Positions 19,175 through 28,107 of a DNA stretch of 61,176 nt are shown here, in pieces. This DNA comes from Opitutia bacterium (GTDB lineage Bacteria > Verrucomicrobiota > Verrucomicrobiia > Opitutales > Opitutaceae): the NCBI GenBank assembly GCA_947461205.1, contig CANHJG010000013.1, positions 1 to 61,176 on the forward strand, read 5' to 3'. The position numbers were made by a program, and so were the translations under genes. The notes below the pieces were generated by a model. That model searched no databases. It was given only the letters and a program-made list of their open reading frames with translations, and was not told the DNA's origin. Every line of letters starts with the position of its first letter. The first letter of the stretch is position 1.

Positions 19175-20410
19175 TCAGCGCCGTGCTTCCCGCTCCAACA
19201 GCCAGCCCAACAAACCCTGCACCGCGCCGTGCGTGGGCGGCCGGCCCGGACCGGCCAACACACCCAGTTCGCGGAGTCCCCGCACCACAAACGGAGGAAC
19301 ATCTCCCGGAAACCAGTGGTACCACCACCCCGCCAAAGGCCCCGCATCTCCACCCACCGGAACGGAACGGGCGGCCAACAGCGGAAAAAAGCCGTCGCAG
19401 ACCAGATTGTCGAAGCGCGTGCCTCCGACCGCCTCGTCGCAAATTTCCTCCACCAGGCGCGCCCGCCGCGCCGTAAACCTGTGCGCCTGCCGGACTGACC
19501 GTGTGACACCCGCCAAACAAAGTGCGGGCTCAACCGCCGCCGTGAGTCGGTCGCCCAGACCTGTCAGCCGCGACGGCCAATCGGGCCGGGCCTGCGTCCA
19601 TGCCGCATATTGGCGGAGACGCCCCCGCGGGTGATTCGCGGGTCGGACGCCCTGCAGGCTCCACGCGAGACCTTCCGCAGTGAAAATTTCATCGGGCACC
19701 ACCCGTCCTCTCGCCCACTCGCTGAGCGGCCAGCGCCCCGCCACCTGAAGCATCGGAGCGCGGTTGAACCGATAGCCGAGGATCTCCAAGGCCGCGTGAT
19801 GGCACGCCGCGTCCCAGCCGAGCCGGGTCACCCGGAGCCGCGCGAAATGCACCTTCTGGCGCCAACGCGCAGCCGCATGCGCGCCAAGGAGCGCCGCAAG
19901 TTCAGTTTCGCCGAGCCCCGCCAACGCCTCCAGAATTTCCGCCGCCGGACGGCCGGCGAGCCGCTCCACGGCTTCCTCGGCGGCAAACTCCTCCAAATCG
20001 TGGTGCAGCAGCGGCAGGAGCGCCAGCACCGGAATCGCCGCTCCGCTCGCCGCCCGCGTGACGTGGTCCGCCTCGGGCGGAAACAGCACCACGTGCAACA
20101 CCACCCCGTCGTAGTTTCGGTCCTGCGCATGCGCGTGCGCCACCCAGTCCGCCGCGCGCAAGTGCAATTCAATATCCCCCGTTAATTCGGGTCCGTCGCC
20201 GAGGCGCAACCGCGCACCACGAAAATCCGGACCGCCCAGCAGATTCCATTTCCCCGGATGGAGCACCCTGACCCGCCGGCCGTCGGTCGTCACCGCCGTT
20301 GCCCGTTCAAAATCGCCGCGCAGCCAGATTTTTTGCAGCAATTTTTCCGGAAACGAAAACGGTCCGTAGAGCCCTTGCATCTCGGCCACGGCTGGGGCTG
20401 GCGCGTTCAT
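19175..20410 (-). CDS. DUF2851 family protein
   Basis: 411 aa. The family hallmark block is clear: [19 protein letters not shown], then [18 protein letters not shown] and [14 protein letters not shown]. Acidic and His residues there could bind metal, but no function is established. The rest is helical and rich in Arg/Ala/Leu. There is no signal peptide, so it is probably cytoplasmic. It is upstream of nusA on the same strand, separated by 136 nt and a terminator. It is divergent from the sulfatase; the N-terminal start [16 protein letters not shown] is the only good one. Confidence 0.85.
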   Translation of the reverse strand: MNAPAPAVAEMQGLYGPFSFPEKLLQKIWLRGDFERATAVTTDGRRVRVLHPGKWNLLGGPDFRGARLRLGDGPELTGDIELHLRAADWVAHAHAQDRNYDGVVLHVVLFPPEADHVTRAASGAAIPVLALLPLLHHDLEEFAAEEAVERLAGRPAAEILEALAGLGETELAALLGAHAAARWRQKVHFARLRVTRLGWDAACHHAALEILGYRFNRAPMLQVAGRWPLSEWARGRVVPDEIFTAEGLAWSLQGVRPANHPRGRLRQYAAWTQARPDWPSRLTGLGDRLTAAVEPALCLAGVTRSVRQAHRFTARRARLVEEICDEAVGGTRFDNLVCDGFFPLLAARSVPVGGDAGPLAGWWYHWFPGDVPPFVVRGLRELGVLAGPGRPPTHGAVQGLLGWLLEREARR

Positions 20411-20593
20411 CGCCCTTCACTTTTCCCGTCTGCGGCCCGAGGTCGAGCGTGTTGTTTTCAGCCTCGACCCGCATTCCAGCATCGCCCGCCTCACTGGGCT
20501 TGCCCTGCCGCCGGCCCGGTGCCCGCCCTGCGAGCGGCCATTCCGCTGCATTCAGCATTGAAATTTACCGCGGAGTCGGACCCGTTTTGCAGC

Positions 20594-22072
20594 GTGAAAC
20601 CGCGCCCCCGCCCCTTCGCCTTCGTTACCTCTGTTTCAACCGTTCTCGCCTTGACCGCGGTTTGCGCCTGCCTCGCCGCGGTCGTCGCCCGTGGCGCCGA
20701 ACGCCTCCCCAACATCGTCGTGATTTTCACCGACGACCAAGGCTACGGTGACGTCGGCGTTTTCGGCGCGAAGGGTTTCGCGACCCCCCACCTCGACCGC
20801 CTCGCCCGCGACGGTGCGATGCTCACGAATTTCCATGTCGCCCAAGCCGTCTGCTCCGCGTCGCGCGCCGCCCTGCTGACCGGCTGCTACCCCAACCGGG
20901 TCGGCATTCATGGCGCCCTCAGCCCGAAGGCGGACTACGGCCTCCATCCCGCCGAAACCACGCTGGCCGAACTCCTCAAATCCCGCGGCTACGCGACCGG
21001 CATGGCGGGCAAGTGGCACCTCGGTCACCGCGAGCCGTTTCTCCCCAACCGCCAGGGTTTCGACGAATCCTTTGGTCTGCCTTATTCGAACGACATGTGG
21101 CCCTACCACCCCGAGGCCAAGGCCGGCACGTATCCCTCGCTCCCCCTGTACGAAAACGGTCGGGTCATCGACGCCGAGATCACCCCGGAAAAAATGCGCC
21201 AGCTGACCACCCGCTACACCGAACGCGCCGTCTCGTTCATCGAACGCCACAAGGAGCGCCCGTTCTTCTTTTACCTCGCGCACGCGATGCCCCACGTGCC
21301 CCTCGCCGTGAGCGACAGATTCAAGGGTAAGTCGCAGCAGGGGCTCTACGGCGATGTGATCATGGAAATCGATTGGTCCGTCGGCGAAGTGCTCCGCTCC
21401 CTCGCGCAGCATGGCCTCGAGCGCGACACGCTCGTGATCTTCACGAGCGACAACGGCCCGTGGCTGAGCTACGGCAACCACGCCGGCAGCGCCGGCCCGC
21501 TGCGCGAGGGCAAGGGCACGTCCTGGGAGGGCGGCACCCGCGTCCCTTGCCTCATGCGTTGGCCCGGACACATCCCCGCCGGCGCCAAGAACGATGACTT
21601 CGTCATGACGATCGACCTGCTGCCGACGTTGGCCCGCCTCACCGGCGCCGCCCTTCCCACGCTGCCCATCGACGGCCGCGACGTCTGGCCACTCCTCGCC
21701 CGCACGCCGGGCGCCACTAATCCCCACGAAGGCTACGGGATCTGGTACGCGCAAAACGAACTGCAGGCGGTCGTCAGCGGCGACGGTCGCTGGAAACTCC
21801 TCCTCGCGCATCGCTACCGCACCCTCGCCGGCCGTCCCGGCGGACGCGACGGGACCCCAGCCAAATACGAAAATGCCGATATCGGCCCGCCCCGGCTCTA
21901 CGAACTGAGCCGCGACCTCGGCGAAACCACCGACGTCTCCGCCGCCCATCCGGACGTCGTGCAACGCCTGCTCGCCTTCGCCGAAAAATGCCGCGACGAA
22001 CTCGGCGACTCGCTCACGAAACGCACCGGGCGCGGCAATCGCGAACCGGGCCGCCTCGCCGCCGCCCCCTAG
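20594..22072 (+). CDS. secreted sulfatase (arylsulfatase family)
   Basis: 492 aa from a GTG start ([19 protein letters not shown]), chosen because it places the signal peptide directly before the sulfatase core; no ATG is available in the right place. The core begins [20 protein letters not shown] (metal Asp47-Asp48). The formylglycine motif is C87-S-A-S-R91, with Ala instead of the common Pro, followed by AALLTG. Further signatures are [10 protein letters not shown] and [19 protein letters not shown]. It hydrolyses sulfate esters in the periplasm or outside. It needs a formylglycine-generating or anaerobic maturase, not found in this window. It is convergent with the Gfo/Idh pseudogene. Confidence 0.93.
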   Translation: MKPRPRPFAFVTSVSTVLALTAVCACLAAVVARGAERLPNIVVIFTDDQGYGDVGVFGAKGFATPHLDRLARDGAMLTNFHVAQAVCSASRAALLTGCYPNRVGIHGALSPKADYGLHPAETTLAELLKSRGYATGMAGKWHLGHREPFLPNRQGFDESFGLPYSNDMWPYHPEAKAGTYPSLPLYENGRVIDAEITPEKMRQLTTRYTERAVSFIERHKERPFFFYLAHAMPHVPLAVSDRFKGKSQQGLYGDVIMEIDWSVGEVLRSLAQHGLERDTLVIFTSDNGPWLSYGNHAGSAGPLREGKGTSWEGGTRVPCLMRWPGHIPAGAKNDDFVMTIDLLPTLARLTGAALPTLPIDGRDVWPLLARTPGATNPHEGYGIWYAQNELQAVVSGDGRWKLLLAHRYRTLAGRPGGRDGTPAKYENADIGPPRLYELSRDLGETTDVSAAHPDVVQRLLAFAEKCRDELGDSLTKRTGRGNREPGRLAAAP

Positions 22073-22121
22073 CCCGCGCGCCGTGGCGCCGGCCAAAACG
22101 AAAAGCATTCGCCCGGTCGCT

Positions 22122-23454
22122 TCACACGCCGAAGCCGGGACGATACGCTTTCGTCACCCATCGGTTGGCTTCCGCAAAATTCGTGACCCGCATCGCCGTC
22201 GCCTCCCAAAGAATTTTCCGGCGCGCACGCACCGCGACCCAGCTCAACAACACCGACTCGGTCAGCTGCGCCGCATACTGAAAATTCGCGCCCGCCGGCG
22301 GCCCGCCCTTGCAGGCCGCGACCCACTCCACCCAGTGATCGCCGGCGACCCGCGGCAGCGTTTTGGGGCGGGAGTGCGGGCAACCGCTCCTGCATCCGCA
22401 TTTCGGGGACGACGCGGACGCTGAGGTAGTTCGGATGGGCGAGCACCGTGGCCTTACGGCCCACGATCAGCGTGCCGTTGTCCGGCAACACCCGGTTTGG
22501 TTCCAGATCGGGCGGCAGCGGCGGCATCAGCCCGCCGTCATACCATTTCCACGTCACGGCCGGCATCCGGCCCCGCGCGGGAAATTCATACGTCACCACG
22601 GACACCTTCGGCCCGGTCACATCGGTCTGAACGGAACTCGCCGCCTCCACACTCGTCGGCTGCGTCAGACCCAGCGCCCAATAAGCCCCGTCCATCATGT
22701 GACAGCCCATGTCCCCGAGCGCACCCGTCCCGAAATCCCAATACCCGCGTCAGTTGAACGGCAGATAGGCCGGATCATACGCCCGCTCCGGCGCCACCCC
22801 CAACCACAGGCTCCAGTCAAGCGTCGGCGGCACCGCCGGCACGCCTTTCGAATGGTCCGGCGCCTTCACGCCCTGCGGCCAGATCGGCCGGTCCGTCCAC
22901 ATGTGGATCTCGCGCACGTCCCCGAGCACGCCCGCGTCGATCAATTCCCTCAAAATCCGCATGCCCTCGAAGGCATGTCCCTGGATCTCCATCTGCGTGG
23001 CGACCTTCTTCTCCCCCGCCAGCTGAGCCAGCTTGCGCACCTCGCCGATCGTCTGCCCCATCCGTTTTTCTACGAAGACGTACTTACCCAGCTGCATCGC
23101 CGCCATCGCCACCGGAAAATGCATAGGGTCCGGCGTTGCCACCACCACCGCGTCGATCCGGTTGCCGAGCCTGTCGAACATCTCGCGCTAGTCGCGGAGC
23201 CGAGGGACCTCCGGATATTTCTTGTACGTCCCGGCCCCCCGCGCGTCGTCCACATCGCAATAAGCGACATGGTGCTCCGCGGCCAACCCCTCGATCGACG
23301 CCCGACCGCGTCCGCCCACGCCGACAAACGCGACCTTCAGTTTGTCTCCCGCCGCCGCACTTTGCGCACCCGTCACGCGGGGCAACGACAGCGCCGCGGC
23401 CGCGACTGACGCGCGCTGGAGGAACTCACGGCGGGGAAACCGGACCTCGGGCAT
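22122..23454 (-). pseudogene. Gfo/Idh/MocA family oxidoreductase, inactivated
   Basis: The coding trace starts MPEVRFPRREFLQRASVA (a twin-arginine signal), then KLKVAFVGVGGRGRASIEGL (Rossmann NAD site). Two in-frame stops interrupt it: TAG at 23188-23190, where relatives have RDYREMFD, and TGA at 22750-22752, where NWRGYWDFG is expected (Trp to stop). A frameshift near 22350 moves the C-terminus (from EWVAACKGGPPAGANF to RPGFGV) to another frame. The usual catalytic EKP motif reads EKR. The gene is thus dead but recent enough to align over its length. It is divergent from the DegT aminotransferase across a short promoter region. Confidence 0.9.
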
Positions 23455-23482
23455 GAGAGCCGAGTTGAAACCAAGGCCCCCG

Positions 23483-23498
23483 GTAACCGCAAGGTTAC
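23483..23498. promoter_or_regulatory. GTAACC-N4-GGTTAC dyad, candidate operator
   Basis: A perfect 6-bp inverted repeat with 4-nt spacer lies between the divergent Gfo/Idh pseudogene (start 23454) and the DegT gene (start 23537). The same dyad recurs at 26352-26367 before the ceramidase-like gene. It is a candidate site for a shared regulator not encoded nearby. Confidence 0.5.
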
Positions 23499-23536
23499 AA
23501 CTTGGCATCCGGCCCCCTTTTCCCTCTGAATCCCCC

Positions 23537-24862
23537 ATGCCCCGTCCTGTCACTCGCCGCACCTTTCTCGGCCGCGCCGCCGGCACCGGCCTCGCCCTCG
23601 GCCTCACTCACACCGCCGCCCCGGCTGCGGCCGCTCCCGCTCCCTCCGCCCCGGCCGGGCCGGTCGTGAAACCCCTTTCCGACTGGCCGCGCTGGGACCA
23701 CCAAGATGAAACCGCCCTGCTCGACGTCCTCCACAGCGGTAAATGGGGCCGCACCGCCGGCGGACCGTCCCGCGTCAAGGAATTTGAAACTGCGTGGGCC
23801 GCGCGCCTACAGGCCCGCCATTGCATTGCCACCTCGTCCGGCACGACCGCCCTCCTCACCGCTCTCGGCGCGCTGAACGTCGGCCCCGGCGACGAAGTGA
23901 TCCTGCCCCCCTACACCTTCGTCGCCACGTTCAACGCCATCACGGCCAGCTTCGCCCTCCCGGTCTTCGCCGACACCGACGCCGCGTCGTTTCAAATCGA
24001 TCCTGCCCGGATGGCGGCCGCGATCACGCCCGCCACCAAACTCCTGCTGCCCGTCCATATCGCCGGCACCCCGGCCGACCTCGACGCCCTCGCTGCCCTC
24101 GCGCAATCGCGCGGACTCACGCTGCTCGAAGACGCGTGTCAGGCTCCGCTCGCCGAATGGCACGGTCGGCCCGTGGGCACAATCGGCCTCGGCGGCTGCT
24201 TCAGTTTCCAGGCCAGCAAAAACCTGACGAGCGGCGAAGGCGGGGCGATCGTCACCAACGACGAGGCGTTCGCCCACCTCTGCTATGATTTCCACACACC
24301 CGGCGGCGGGAAAAAAAGCGCCAGCTCCGGCCGCGGCGCCAACTACCGCCTCACGGAATTTCAGGCCGCCCTCCTCCTCGCGCAACTCACGCGCTTCGAG
24401 GCGCAGGCCAAAACCCGCGACGCCAACGCCGCCTACCTCAGCCAGCTCCTCCGCCAAATCCCCGGCACCACCCCGGCCACCCTGCCCGCGGGCGCCACGC
24501 GCAGTGCTTGGCACCTCTACATGTTTCGCTACGACTCCACAGAATTTGCTGGCCTCACCCGCGCCAAATTCCTCGCCGCCCTCGCCAAAGAAGGCATCGC
24601 CGCGAGCGCCGGTTACACCAGCCTCACCACCTCGGCGCACGTCACGGCCCTTGCCACCAACCCCCACTACCAGCGCCTCTACGGCAAAGACACCATGGCT
24701 CGCTGGGTCGACCGCAACCGCTGCCCCGTGAACGACCGCCTCGTCTCAGAAGCCGTCTGGTTCGGTCAGACCAAGCTCCTCGGCTCACGCGCCGACATGG
24801 AAAAAATCGCCTCCTCCATCGCCGGCATCCAAAAAAACGCCGGCGAACTCGCCCGCTCCTGA
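23537..24862 (+). CDS. DegT/DnrJ/EryC1/StrS family aminotransferase with Tat signal
   Basis: 441 aa. It begins MPRPVTRRTFLGRAAGTGLALG, a twin-arginine signal, then an Ala/Pro linker to residue 42. The PLP fold is complete: SSGTTALLTALGAL, PPYTFVATFNAI, LLEDACQAPLAEW (Asp199 binds PLP nitrogen) and FSFQASKNLTSGEGGA, where Lys228 is the Schiff-base residue. The family transaminates sugar nucleotides in the cytoplasm, so export is surprising; Tat could carry it folded with PLP. Its neighbour, the dead Gfo/Idh gene, also had a Tat signal, which suggests an exported sugar-modifying pair. The GNAT gene follows 32 nt downstream. Confidence 0.92.
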   Translation: MPRPVTRRTFLGRAAGTGLALGLTHTAAPAAAAPAPSAPAGPVVKPLSDWPRWDHQDETALLDVLHSGKWGRTAGGPSRVKEFETAWAARLQARHCIATSSGTTALLTALGALNVGPGDEVILPPYTFVATFNAITASFALPVFADTDAASFQIDPARMAAAITPATKLLLPVHIAGTPADLDALAALAQSRGLTLLEDACQAPLAEWHGRPVGTIGLGGCFSFQASKNLTSGEGGAIVTNDEAFAHLCYDFHTPGGGKKSASSGRGANYRLTEFQAALLLAQLTRFEAQAKTRDANAAYLSQLLRQIPGTTPATLPAGATRSAWHLYMFRYDSTEFAGLTRAKFLAALAKEGIAASAGYTSLTTSAHVTALATNPHYQRLYGKDTMARWVDRNRCPVNDRLVSEAVWFGQTKLLGSRADMEKIASSIAGIQKNAGELARS

Positions 24863-24894
24863 ACCGCCCCCCCGTCACGCCCACCGTTGCTTCC

Positions 24895-25836
24895 ATGTCC
24901 ACCTCCTTCGCTCTTCGCCCGCTTGTCGCCGCCGACCATGAGGCCGCCGCGCGTCTGCTCCACCGCTCGCTGGTGCAGTGGTATCAGAGCCGCCTTGGGC
25001 AGGGCGCGCGCTTCGGCGATAGCCACGAACCTTTCCGGCTCTTCCCCGCAGTCTACGCCGCGCTCGACCCCGGTGAAGCGGTCGCAGCACACGACAACGC
25101 CTCCGGCGAACTGCTCGGCGTATGTTTCGTCCATCCCCGCCAAACCCACGTCGCGGTCGGCATCGTCGCCACCGCTCCCGAAGCCCAGGGACGCGGACTC
25201 GCCCGCGCCCTCCTCACCCCGGTCATCGCGCAAGCCCGCCGCGACCAACGTCCGGTCCGCCTCGTATCCAGCCTGCTCAACCTCGATTCGTTCTCGCTGT
25301 ATTCCCGGCTCGGATTTGTACCGCACACGCTCTACCAGGATCTCGCGCTTGCCGTGCCCGCCGGTGGCCTCTCCACCCCGCCCCCGCCCGGCGCCGACCG
25401 CGTCCGCCCGGTGACCGACCCCGCAGAAGCCGGCCGTCTCGCCGCCTTCGAACTCGAGTGGCAGGGCATTCACCGCGAACCCGACTACGCCTTCTTTCTC
25501 CGCAACACGGTGGGCGCGTGGCAGGTCTGGGCGCTCGAAAATGCCGCCGGCGCCCTCGAGGGCTTCCTCGTGGCCAGCCACCACCCGTCGTGCGTCATGC
25601 TCGGCCCCGGCGTCGCCCGCGACGAGGCCGCCGCGGCCGCCCTGCTCTGGCGCGCCCTCGACGCCCTGCGCGGCCGTTGTCCGGTGTTCCTCGTGCCCTG
25701 TGCCGCCGCCGGGCTCGTCCGCGCGTGTTACGCCTGGGGCGCGCGCAATGTCGAACTGCACGCCGCCCAAGCCCTCGGCCCCGTGCCTCCCGCCCGGGGC
25801 CTCGCCTTTCCGACGTTCCTTCCGGAATCCGGCTGA
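24895..25836 (+). CDS. GNAT family N-acetyltransferase-like protein
   Basis: 313 aa starting MSTSFALRPLVAADHEAAAR. The first half is a typical GNAT domain: GELLGVCFVHPRQTHVAVGIVATAPEAQGRGLARALL contains the acetyl-CoA loop (QGRGLA), followed by LVSSLLNLDSFSLYSRLGFVP. The second half (about residues 165-313) looks like a degenerate second GNAT-type repeat without a clear acetyl-CoA loop. It is probably cytoplasmic and co-transcribed with the aminotransferase 32 nt upstream. The substrate is unknown. Confidence 0.85.
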   Translation: MSTSFALRPLVAADHEAAARLLHRSLVQWYQSRLGQGARFGDSHEPFRLFPAVYAALDPGEAVAAHDNASGELLGVCFVHPRQTHVAVGIVATAPEAQGRGLARALLTPVIAQARRDQRPVRLVSSLLNLDSFSLYSRLGFVPHTLYQDLALAVPAGGLSTPPPPGADRVRPVTDPAEAGRLAAFELEWQGIHREPDYAFFLRNTVGAWQVWALENAAGALEGFLVASHHPSCVMLGPGVARDEAAAAALLWRALDALRGRCPVFLVPCAAAGLVRACYAWGARNVELHAAQALGPVPPARGLAFPTFLPESG

Positions 25837-25900
25837 ACCCTTGACGTAACCGAAAACTGGACACCATGGCGCCGCCCGCGGAAAACGGGCCGTCGATTCC

Positions 25901-26350
25901 TCACCCCTCGATCCCGAAAAACGAGACGGTATTCCGCCAAGCAATCCGCTCGAAATCGACCGCCGGCAACCGCTCCAGGTTCGCCCGTTTCACCAGCGAC
26001 GGTCCCGCGTAATCGAAGGGGGCGTGCGATCCGAACGCGATCGCTTCGACGCCGCGTTCGCCGATCAGCCGCGGCATCTCCTTGCGGAACACCGCCTGCA
26101 TCCGGGCAAAATCAATCAGACAGCGCCCCTTCAGTCCGGCCTCCCGCAGTTTCTTTCCGTCGAGACCGACCCAGTTGGGCAAAGCCAACCGCAGCCCCGT
26201 CCGTGCGTCACCGCCCAATCCGGGCGCCACCACCAGTCCGGGGAAAACCAGTGCACGGTCCGCGACCCGCACCGCCGCGGCCCGGCCGGTTCCGCTCAGG
26301 TCCACCCGGGAAAGATCAAAAAACTCGGCCGTAAATCGCGTTGCCGCGCA
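25901..26350 (-). pseudogene. C-terminal fragment of an amidohydrolase (TIM-barrel) gene
   Basis: About 150 codons on the minus strand resemble the end of a COG2159-type amidohydrolase: CLIDFARMQAVFRKEMPRLI, GVEAIAFGSHAPFDYAGP and FERIAWRNTVSFFGIEG. In active members the FGS/FGT segment is followed by Asp-Ala-Pro; here it reads SHAP, so the usual metal Asp is missing. The N-terminal half with the metal ligands is absent because the sequence upstream is the regulatory dyad and the ceramidase gene. No good start codon is seen, only a GTG at the VDLSGTG segment. It is probably a decaying remnant; a short independent protein cannot be ruled out. Confidence 0.5.
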
Positions 26351-26351
26351 C

Positions 26352-26367
26352 GTAACCTCCCGGTTAC
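26352..26367. promoter_or_regulatory. second GTAACC-N4-GGTTAC dyad, candidate operator
   Basis: The same 6-4-6 inverted repeat as at 23483-23498. It ends 10 nt before the GTG start of the ceramidase-like gene and abuts the amidohydrolase fragment on the other side. A repressor bound here would cover the transcription or translation start. Confidence 0.5.
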
Positions 26368-26377
26368 ACGAGAAGCT

Positions 26378-27787
26378 GTGGCTCTCTCCCTCCCCGCCCT
26401 CCGCCCCCGGTCGATCTTCCCCTTCCTCGTCGCGCTCTGTCTTGCCTCCGGCCACCCCATCGACGGCGCCCCGGTCGGGGCCGCCACTTGGCAGGCCGGC
26501 ACCGGCCGGGAAAAAATCACGCCGACCGACGCGCTGTGGATGACCGGCTATGCGACCCGCGACCATCCTGCCGAAGGTACCACGCAGGAACTCTGGGTCA
26601 AAGCCCTCGCCGTCAGCGATCCCGCTGGCCGCCGCGGTGTGTTGCTCACCCTCGATCTCTGCGGTGTTACCCGCGAGATCTCCGACTTTGTGTCCACGGA
26701 ACTGATGCGTCGTTACGGCCTGCCCCGCAGCGCCGTGATGACCAATGTCTCGCACACTCACTGTTCCCCGTGGCTCGAGGGGAGCATCATGGGCCTGCGC
26801 ATCTTTCCACCGGACGGGGTGAAAAAAGCCGCCGTCTATCGCGTCGAGCTGCAGAAAAAAATGATCGCCGCCGCCGCCGCCGCGCTCGATTCCCTCGCCC
26901 CCGCGTCGCTGGCCTGGGGCGAAGACACGGCGGACTTCGGCATCAACCGGCGCGAAAATCCTGAGAGGGACGTTCCCGCCCGCCGCGCCGCCGGCACCCT
27001 CCGCGGCCCGGCCGATCCGCGCGTGCCCGTGCTCGCCATCCGCGACGCCGCCACCGGCGCGCTCCGCGGACTCCTGTTTTCCTACGCCTGTCACAACACC
27101 ACGCTGTCGTTCTACCAATGGCACGGCGACTACGCCGGCTGTGCCCAAGCCGAACTGGAACGGCGCCACCCCGGCGCCACCGTGCTGTTCACCCTCGGCT
27201 GCGGCGCCGACATCAATCCCAACCCGCGCGGCACCGTTGAACTGGCCGAGCAACATGGCCGGGCCTTGGCCGACGCCGCGGACCGCGCCCTCGGTCGTCC
27301 GCTGACCACCGTCGTCGGAGGATTTGCGTCCGCGCTCGAAGACGTGGACCTCACCTTCGCGACCCAACCCTCGGCCGCCGAACTGCGGGAAGCGGCGGAA
27401 AAGGACCAACCGAACAAAGCCATGCATCAGGCTTGGTCTGCCGCCGTCACCGAGCAACTTCGGACCAAGGGCGACTCCATCCTCCGCTATGCCTATCCGG
27501 TTCAGGCATGGAAAATCGGCAACCTCTCCTGGGCCGCACTCGGCGGCGAAGTGGTCGTCGACTACGGACTGCGCCTGCGCGCCGAAGACAAAGGCAAGCT
27601 CTGGGTGTTTGGTTACTCGACGGACGTGATGGCTTATATTCCGAGCGAACGGGTGCTGAAGGAAGGTCGCTACGAAGGGGCCACGTCCATGATTCCTTAC
27701 GGCCGCCCCGGCCCTTGGACGCCCGGCCTCGAAGAGAAGATTGTGGCAAAAACGCACGAACTTATCTCCCGCACGCGTGGCCAGTAG
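26378..27787 (+). CDS. neutral/alkaline ceramidase-like hydrolase, secreted
   Basis: 469 aa. The start is taken at GTG (VALSLPALRPRSIFPFLVAL), which gives a Sec signal peptide; no ATG exists nearby. The mature protein starts ATWQAGTGREKITPTDALWMTGYATRDHPA-like text, as in neutral ceramidase-type proteins. Probable metal His residues lie in VSHTHCSPW and YACHNTTL, and LGCGADINPNPRG is also a family block. It may cleave amide bonds of lipids, but many bacterial relatives have unknown substrates. The start is preceded by a dyad that also occurs before the DegT gene. A tRNA-Ser lies 109 nt downstream. Confidence 0.85.
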   Translation: MALSLPALRPRSIFPFLVALCLASGHPIDGAPVGAATWQAGTGREKITPTDALWMTGYATRDHPAEGTTQELWVKALAVSDPAGRRGVLLTLDLCGVTREISDFVSTELMRRYGLPRSAVMTNVSHTHCSPWLEGSIMGLRIFPPDGVKKAAVYRVELQKKMIAAAAAALDSLAPASLAWGEDTADFGINRRENPERDVPARRAAGTLRGPADPRVPVLAIRDAATGALRGLLFSYACHNTTLSFYQWHGDYAGCAQAELERRHPGATVLFTLGCGADINPNPRGTVELAEQHGRALADAADRALGRPLTTVVGGFASALEDVDLTFATQPSAAELREAAEKDQPNKAMHQAWSAAVTEQLRTKGDSILRYAYPVQAWKIGNLSWAALGGEVVVDYGLRLRAEDKGKLWVFGYSTDVMAYIPSERVLKEGRYEGATSMIPYGRPGPWTPGLEEKIVAKTHELISRTRGQ

Positions 27788-27896
27788 GTCCGCGCCACCG
27801 ACCTACCGGATACGCCACGGGAGATGCCTCGCGGCGCTTCCGCGATTGACCTGCGGAACCGGGGCCACACGTTGGTTCATCGGCGAGCCCTTCACC

Positions 27897-27987
27897 GGAG
27901 GAGTGGCTGAGTTGGTTTAAGGCACCTGACTTGAAATCAGACGTGGGGGCAACCTCACCGGGGGTTCGAATCCCTCCTCCTCCGCCA
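27897..27987 (+). tRNA. tRNA-Ser (anticodon TGA)
   Basis: 91 nt with encoded CCA and the long variable arm of class II tRNAs. The acceptor GGAGGAG pairs with CTCCTCC. The anticodon loop CTTGAAA carries TGA. The variable arm contains the GTGGGGGCAACCTCAC stretch, and the T-loop is GGTTCGAATCC. It stands alone; no clear terminator follows. Confidence 0.95.
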
Positions 27988-28107
27988 TCTTTCCCGGCTT
28001 GAAAACCAACGGGTGGCGCGGACCAATCATTCCAACCCGATGAGCTCGGCACCGACTCCCGCCTCAAAATCCAGCGGTATCGACCACCGGCGCGGCCGGT
28101 TCGCTCC

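Noticed and set aside
20636-22108. 490-codon minus-strand frame over the sulfatase
   Set aside because: Antisense of a sulfatase with intact active site; Gly/Ala/Arg-rich without motifs.
25901-27757. Long minus-strand open frame (618 codons) across the ceramidase-like gene
   Set aside because: Its upstream three quarters are the antisense of a clearly recognisable plus-strand hydrolase and have low-complexity composition; only the last 150 codons look like protein.
27788-27896. Promoter of tRNA-Ser (TTGACC at 27846)
   Set aside because: A good -35 but no acceptable -10 at the right spacing.
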